This document shows, piece after piece, positions 5,493-8,839 of a DNA stretch of 8,839 nucleotides. The stretch is from positions 1 to 8,839 of the forward strand of contig QHOP01000009.1 of assembly GCA_003219345.1 (NCBI GenBank), written 5' to 3'. Below the pieces are notes generated by a model. It did no database searches and was not told the origin of the DNA. It was given only the letters and a program-made list of their open reading frames with translations. Every line of letters starts with the position of its first letter. Position 1 is the first letter of the stretch. Source of the stretch: Verrucomicrobiota bacterium. GTDB lineage: Bacteria > Verrucomicrobiota > Verrucomicrobiia > Limisphaerales > AV2. A program made the position numbers and the translations under genes.

Positions 5493-7013
5493 ATGCCAGA
5501 CGAACCCAACAGAAACGTCGAAGACCAACTGAAGACCTGGGCGCAGAAGCGGCGTGAGGAAGCGGAGGCGCCATTTGAGTTGCACCCGGCCACGCGCAAG
5601 ATGCTCCAGGACGAGGTGGCGCGGACGTTTCCAAAAAAGTCCGGTGTAGCCGCCGACGTAGGGAGGCAGGCAACTCTCGGCGAAGCAAATCATCCGCCTC
5701 CTTACGTCGGCGGCTACGCTGGCGGCTGGTTGAAAATGTTCTGGCCGCGTTTCGCGCTCGTGGGTTCGCTTTGCGTCGCGCTGGTCGCTGTCGTGGGAAT
5801 CCTCCTGCCCGGACTCGCCAGATCAAAGTCCAAAGCCCAGCAGGTTGCCCTTGCGCCGAAGCAGGAGAAGGCTTGGCTCGCCGATTCCGAGCGCCGCGAC
5901 GCATCGGCAAAAGTTGCGCCGAGCAGCAGCAGCCGTGCGGTTGAAGCGCCGGTGAACCGCCTCGGCGAGGTATCAGTCAAGGCTGTCGAGTCGTCTGCGG
6001 CGCAGGCTGTGCCGGCGCTCGCGGAGAACAAGCCGGCGGAACAGGAAGTTCTGGTCCAATCGGAACCTAAGGACGCGCGACTGAAGAAAGCTGACCAACC
6101 AGCCAAGGATGAGACCCGAAAAAGCCCCGAAACGAGCAGATCGTTGGAATTGTCCTACGCCGAAAGAGCGAAGGAAGCAGCACCGTCAGAGGGCCGACCC
6201 GATAGCCGCGATCGCGGAGCGGGTCCCGTAAATGGTCGCAACAGACTTCTGATGGAGCGTAATGGTCTGGCGCCGCGGCGTGCCGAAACAGGCGCAGTCG
6301 TGCCGGCAGACAAACAAGCAGCCGCTGCCCAGGCTCAAGCTCCGACGGTTGCCAATGCGCAAGTCACCTTGGAAGCCGCAAATGTTGGACGGAACGCCGG
6401 CGTCGGCGGAGGTGGGTTTGGCGTGGCCGCGGCAACGAACCAGGTCGCGTTGAATGAGACGGGACAGCAATACGCGCAAGTGCGGAGATATCGCGTCAAC
6501 TTCAACTCGCCGCCGATGCCGAACGTGCTCAGATCGTTCGAGGTGGAGCAGAGCGGAAAGCAGCTTCGCGTCGTGGACGCGGACGGTTCGATTTACGACG
6601 GCGCGATTGAAGGACCGGAGAACGAGGAATTCGCCAAACGCGTCGTCGCCGCTCAGACAGCGCAGGCGGATCTGAAGAAAAAAGTCGAACCGGAAGCGCG
6701 GCGTGTCGAAAGCGTTTCCGAAACGGCCTACGGCGAAACGGCGGGGCGGCAGAATGTTTTCTTCCACGTTGCCGGGACGAATCGCACGTTGAACCAGTTG
6801 GTGGTGTTCCAGGGAAATTTTTTGACGAACACGAATCAGACAAGCGCGATTCTCCTGGGCGCCAGGTTAGCCGCGGACAAACCCACCTTGGTTCCGCAAC
6901 AAAGTCCGCCACTGCAAATTCGATCGCAGCTCCCCAACTCGCTGATTCAGGGTCAGGCGACCATCGGCGACCGCAACCGGGTTCAAATCAATGCGTCGCC
7001 CGTCGGCCCGTAG
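5493..7013 (+). CDS. Single-pass membrane protein, putative anti-sigma or sigma-partner protein
   Basis: The chosen start, ATG 5493, lies 13 bp after the sigma stop and gives 506 residues; its Shine-Dalgarno is weak. A charged cytoplasmic N-terminus (~1-50, with EDQLKTWAQKRREEAEAPFEL) leads to one membrane span (~85-107, FALVGSLCVALVAVVGILLP). A long low-complexity outer linker rich in Ala, Lys, Glu and Ser follows (~110-330). The C-terminal part holds RVVDADGSIYDGAI (~357-370) and FHVAGTNRTLNQLVVFQGNF (~424-443), and ends GDRNRVQINASPVGP. No zinc-binding HxxxCxxC motif is seen, so it is not a classical ZAS anti-sigma. Gene order and topology suggest it holds or senses for the sigma factor. 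Residues 52-75 are encoded entirely by an inserted REP pair. The LLPGLARSKSKAQ after the span echoes the pseudopilin-like segment of the divergent envelope protein. Coding is confident; the role is inferred. Confidence 0.85.
   Translation: MPDEPNRNVEDQLKTWAQKRREEAEAPFELHPATRKMLQDEVARTFPKKSGVAADVGRQATLGEANHPPPYVGGYAGGWLKMFWPRFALVGSLCVALVAVVGILLPGLARSKSKAQQVALAPKQEKAWLADSERRDASAKVAPSSSSRAVEAPVNRLGEVSVKAVESSAAQAVPALAENKPAEQEVLVQSEPKDARLKKADQPAKDETRKSPETSRSLELSYAERAKEAAPSEGRPDSRDRGAGPVNGRNRLLMERNGLAPRRAETGAVVPADKQAAAAQAQAPTVANAQVTLEAANVGRNAGVGGGGFGVAAATNQVALNETGQQYAQVRRYRVNFNSPPMPNVLRSFEVEQSGKQLRVVDADGSIYDGAIEGPENEEFAKRVVAAQTAQADLKKKVEPEARRVESVSETAYGETAGRQNVFFHVAGTNRTLNQLVVFQGNFLTNTNQTSAILLGARLAADKPTLVPQQSPPLQIRSQLPNSLIQGQATIGDRNRVQINASPVGP
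5646..5717. repeat. REP pair (BIME-like) inserted in frame in the putative anti-sigma gene
   Basis: The 22-bp arms at 5646-5667 and 5696-5717 are reverse complements with one mismatch, separated by 28 bases. They begin GTAG and end CTAC and match the arms flanking the transposase at 7154-7732 almost base for base. The unit is exactly 72 bp, so 24 codons are added without a frameshift (residues 52-75, VAADVGRQATL to PPPYVGGY). It lies between the cytoplasmic domain and the membrane span. The spacer differs from that of the two flanking copies. Confidence 0.9.
6196..6225. repeat. Hairpin with central 12-bp palindrome in the putative anti-sigma gene
   Basis: GACCCG (6196-6201) pairs with CGGGTC (6220-6225) around the perfect palindrome CCGCGATCGCGG (6206-6217). 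It is read in frame within the low-complexity linker as roughly DPIAAIAERV on one reading and PDSRDRGAG in the true frame. It may be another inserted repeat tolerated in a linker, or a chance GC-rich structure. Confidence 0.4.
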
Positions 7014-7018
7014 CCGGC

Positions 7019-7106
7019 GTAGCCGCCGACGTAAGGAGGCGGAAACCATTCACCAAACGCAAATCGTCCCCCTGCTTACCGTCCGCCTCCTTACGTCGGC
7101 GGCTAC
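7019..7106. repeat. Upstream REP pair (BIME-like) of the RAYT cassette
   Basis: The arms 7019-7042 and 7083-7106 are perfect 24-bp reverse complements. The left arm starts GTAGCCGCCGACGTAAGGAG and ends GCGG; the spacer is 40 bases. Each arm can also fold on itself (CCGCC against GGCGG) next to its outer GTAG, so the unit can be read as two REPs in opposite orientation. It lies 5 bp after the putative anti-sigma stop and may stabilise or end that transcript, though no T-run follows. Confidence 0.92.
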
Positions 7107-7153
7107 AGCGGCACTGCCTTGCATCGCGGCCTCGACTCGTCCAAACTTCGTTC

Positions 7154-7732
7154 ATGCCTCTCACGCCGAAGAGGAAACTTCCGCGATTGGAACGTCACCA
7201 TTACCGAGGACACGCTGTCGTTTTCTGGACAGTAACATTGGAGAATCGCGAACGAGGCTGGCTCGGGGACTCGTTTCACGCGCGCTTTCGTGAATTGATC
7301 CTGCACGCTGCCGCGCGGGAGTCGCTGTTTTGTCCTGTTTATTGCCTCATGCCCGACCATCTTCATCTGATGTGGATGGGGATGCGCAGGGAGAGCGACC
7401 AGCTCAACGCGATGAAGTTTCTTCGCACGCGACTCGAGCCCGCGCTTGGCAATGGCAGGAAGTGGCAGCATCAGGCGCACGACCATGTATTGCGCGAGGA
7501 AGAGCGGAAACGAAACGCGTTCGCGAAAGTCTGTTTCTATATCATCGAAAACCCCGTGCGTGCGGAGTTGGTCGGATCGGCGCGCGACTGGCTGTTTCAC
7601 GGCGCAGTCGTGCCGGGCTATCCGGAACTACATCCGCTGGAGGATGGTTTCTGGGGACTTTTCTGGAAACTATACGTCCGCGAACGCGAGGCCGAATCGC
7701 CGCCTGTCAGAAAACCGCCGTTGCGTTCGTAG
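7154..7732 (+). CDS. REP-associated tyrosine transposase (RAYT; Y1/HUH, IS200-like)
   Basis: The 192-residue product has the full RAYT layout. VVFWTVTLENRERG forms the first strand (~22-35). The HUH metal-binding motif lies in YCLMPDHLHLMW (His69, His71). A basic middle includes WQHQAHDHVLREEE. The catalytic tyrosine is probably Tyr129 in FYIIENPVRAELV, a hallmark RAYT signature (YxxxNPVRAxLV). The C-terminus GYPELHPLEDGFWGLFWKLY is well kept. Such enzymes nick and join single-stranded DNA at REP hairpins, recognising a GTAG at the hairpin foot. REP pairs with GTAG ends sit 47 bp upstream and 4 bp downstream, so its likely substrates are in place. The start has no clear Shine-Dalgarno. The gene ends in tandem TAG TAG codons. 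No truncation or missing key residue is seen, so it is probably active; RAYT function in host cells is often thought to be domesticated. Confidence 0.93.
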   Translation: MPLTPKRKLPRLERHHYRGHAVVFWTVTLENRERGWLGDSFHARFRELILHAAARESLFCPVYCLMPDHLHLMWMGMRRESDQLNAMKFLRTRLEPALGNGRKWQHQAHDHVLREEERKRNAFAKVCFYIIENPVRAELVGSARDWLFHGAVVPGYPELHPLEDGFWGLFWKLYVREREAESPPVRKPPLRS

Positions 7733-7736
7733 TAGC

Positions 7737-7821
7737 GTAGCCGCCAACGTAAGGAGGCAGAAACCATTCACCAAATCCAAATCGTCCTCCTTACCGTCCG
7801 CCTCCTTACGTCAGCGGCTAC
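7737..7821. repeat. Downstream REP pair (BIME-like) of the RAYT cassette
   Basis: The arms 7737-7760 and 7798-7821 are 24-bp reverse complements with three mismatches and a 37-base spacer. The outer ends are GTAG and CTAC. The unit matches the upstream pair in both arms and spacer (both spacers begin AAACCATTCACCAAA). It lies between the convergent transposase and SDR genes, 3-4 bp from each stop, where a stable hairpin could act on both transcripts. Confidence 0.9.
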
Positions 7822-7824
7822 AGA

Positions 7825-8839
7825 TCACCTCAGGAACGCCTCGTGCAAGCCGCCGTCCACGCTGATGATCTGGCCGGTGGTCCTGCTCAGACGATTGCTC
7901 ACGAGGAGGAAGAACGCCTCGGCCTGGTCGGCGGGTGTGATGGGCGACTTGGTGAGCGTGCGGTCGGAGTAGAACCTGGCCAGTTTGTCGCGCAACGCGT
8001 CGTCGGGTTCGCTTTCGCTGTAGGCAATATTGTATTTCGCCAGCGCGGCGATGACGCGTTCGCGCGGGAACATCGAGCTGCCTTGAATGACCGTTGCCGG
8101 CGCCACGCCGTTCACGCGGACCAGCGGCGCCAGTTCGATGGCGAGTTCGCGCACGAGATGGTTCGCCGCGGCTTTGCTGGTGTCGTAGGCCGCCGAACCT
8201 TTCTTGGCTACGACGGCATTGGCGCTGGTGGTGAGCACCAGACTGCCGGGCAGGCCTTGTTCCTTCCAGATCTTCGCGGCTTCGTCAGCAACGATGTAAC
8301 TGCCGGTGACGTTAATGCGGAAGGTGAGGTCCCATTTGTCGTCGGGGATGTGGCCTGTGGTGTGGTGATGTCGCACGCGAGGCCGATGGCTGGACCGCAA
8401 TTTGAGACACCGCTGCCGGCCACGCCGATGCCGAGGCCGTTTTTGTCGGTGATTTCCTTCGCCGTCGCTTGCGCAGTCTCCGTTTTCAAATCGACGCAAA
8501 CAATGTGCGCCCCTTCTTTGACGAGCCGATGGGCGACTTCCTTGCCGATGCCGGAGCCAGCGCCGATGACGACGTGCACCTGCCGCGCCAGCTCTTTTTC
8601 CGGCGGCATCCGGCGCAGCTTCGCTTCTTCGAGCAGCCAATACTCAATGTCGAAAGCTTCCTGTTGCGGCAGGGCGACATACTTGTCGATGGCTTCCGCG
8701 CCGCGCATGACTTCGACGGCGCAGTTGTAGAACTCGGCGATCACGCGCGATTCGCTCTTGTCCTTGCCGAACGCAATCATGCCGAGGCCGGGGATGAGGA
8801 TGACCGCCGGGTTCGGGTCGCGCATGGCGGGCGAGTCGG
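7825..8839 (-). pseudogene. Broken bifunctional rhamnulose-1-phosphate aldolase/short-chain dehydrogenase (C-terminal part)
   Basis: The 3' part of a fusion enzyme of L-rhamnose catabolism: an N-terminal aldolase, mostly outside the window, and a C-terminal SDR thought to oxidise lactaldehyde. The frame enters at the right edge (DSPAMRDPNPAVILIPGLG; that Met is probably internal). It passes the aldolase-SDR linker (AFDIEYWLLEEAKLRR) and the Rossmann motif VIGAGSGIGKEV with Asp in CVDLK (NAD type). It then reaches GPAIGLACDIT and stops making sense near 8364. From about 8357 another frame continues TGHIPDDKWDLTFRINVTG, the catalytic Tyr/Lys of YDTSK, and the end SVDGGLHEAFLR at 7825. SDRs normally have some 30-40 residues between D-I-T and the NVTG helix, including the NAG-type strand, and these are missing. 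So this is a deletion with frameshift. It may be a true pseudogene or an assembly error. Confidence 0.82.

Larger units (their letters stand above)
7019..7821 (+). mobile_element. RAYT cassette: REP pair - transposase - REP pair
   Basis: About 800 bp fill nearly the whole gap between two convergent genes. The unit is REP pair (7019-7106), transposase gene (7154-7732), REP pair (7737-7821). The outer ends lie 5 bp after the putative anti-sigma stop and 3 bp before the SDR stop. The two REP pairs are direct copies of each other including their spacers, with about six substitutions and one three-base gap. RAYTs are usually single-copy genes beside the REPs they mobilise. The near-identical flanks and intact reading frame suggest a recent or still functional unit. 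No target-site duplication is apparent, as expected for Y1 chemistry. Confidence 0.85.

Noticed and set aside
7019..7821. CRISPR array suggested by spaced repeats
   Set aside because: Only two paired units are present, arranged as inverted arms around a transposase, without regular direct repeats and unique spacers or any cas gene.
7019..7821. Classical insertion sequence with a DDE transposase and terminal inverted repeats
   Set aside because: The protein is a Y1/HUH enzyme with HxH and NPVRA motifs. The flanks are REP pairs that repeat directly, and no target duplication is visible.
7843..8730. 295-codon open frame on the plus strand
   Set aside because: It is antisense to the SDR gene, whose minus-strand product has clear Rossmann and YxxxK motifs.

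Overview
The window reads as a high-GC chromosome segment from a Verrucomicrobiota-type bacterium, probably of the Pedosphaera/Limisphaerales kind. That placement is inference from content: a very large envelope protein, an ECF sigma factor followed by a single-membrane-span partner, a pseudopilin-like LLPALGKAKAKAQR segment, and several families of short inverted repeats, some sitting inside genes. No rRNA, tRNA or CRISPR array is visible.

Layout. Positions 1-4231 on the minus strand are one uninterrupted reading frame of at least 1410 codons, cut by the left edge. It encodes an exported or membrane-anchored protein with a signal peptide, long beta-rich regions, a central membrane cluster, a pseudopilin-like insert and a second beta-rich module. 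I checked this frame line by line and it has no stop; the open frames on the plus strand across it are shadows. Positions 4232-4858 are a divergent intergenic region with a 9-bp-stem hairpin, a perfect 38-bp palindrome and a 73-bp inverted-repeat element. On the plus strand follow an ECF-type sigma factor (4859-5479) and, 13 bp later, a 506-residue one-span membrane protein likely to be its anti-sigma or signal-sensing partner (5493-7013).

From 7019 to 7821 lies a compact mobile cassette: an intact REP-associated tyrosine transposase (RAYT, Y1/HUH family) between two nearly identical REP pairs whose outer ends carry the GTAG tetranucleotide known from RAYT-dependent REPs. A third REP pair of the same family sits in frame inside the putative anti-sigma gene. 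A different GTAG-headed hairpin plus a GC-rich inverted pair sit in frame inside the giant envelope gene. Finally, 7825-8839 (minus) is the 3' part of a bifunctional rhamnulose-1-phosphate aldolase/short-chain dehydrogenase, broken by an internal deletion with frameshift.

How it fits together. The sigma and membrane-protein pair is probably a cell-envelope signalling unit, and the divergent giant envelope protein is a plausible but unproven target. The most notable theme is a RAYT at home between its REPs, with REP-type elements in neighbouring coding regions where they were kept in frame and add peptide segments.
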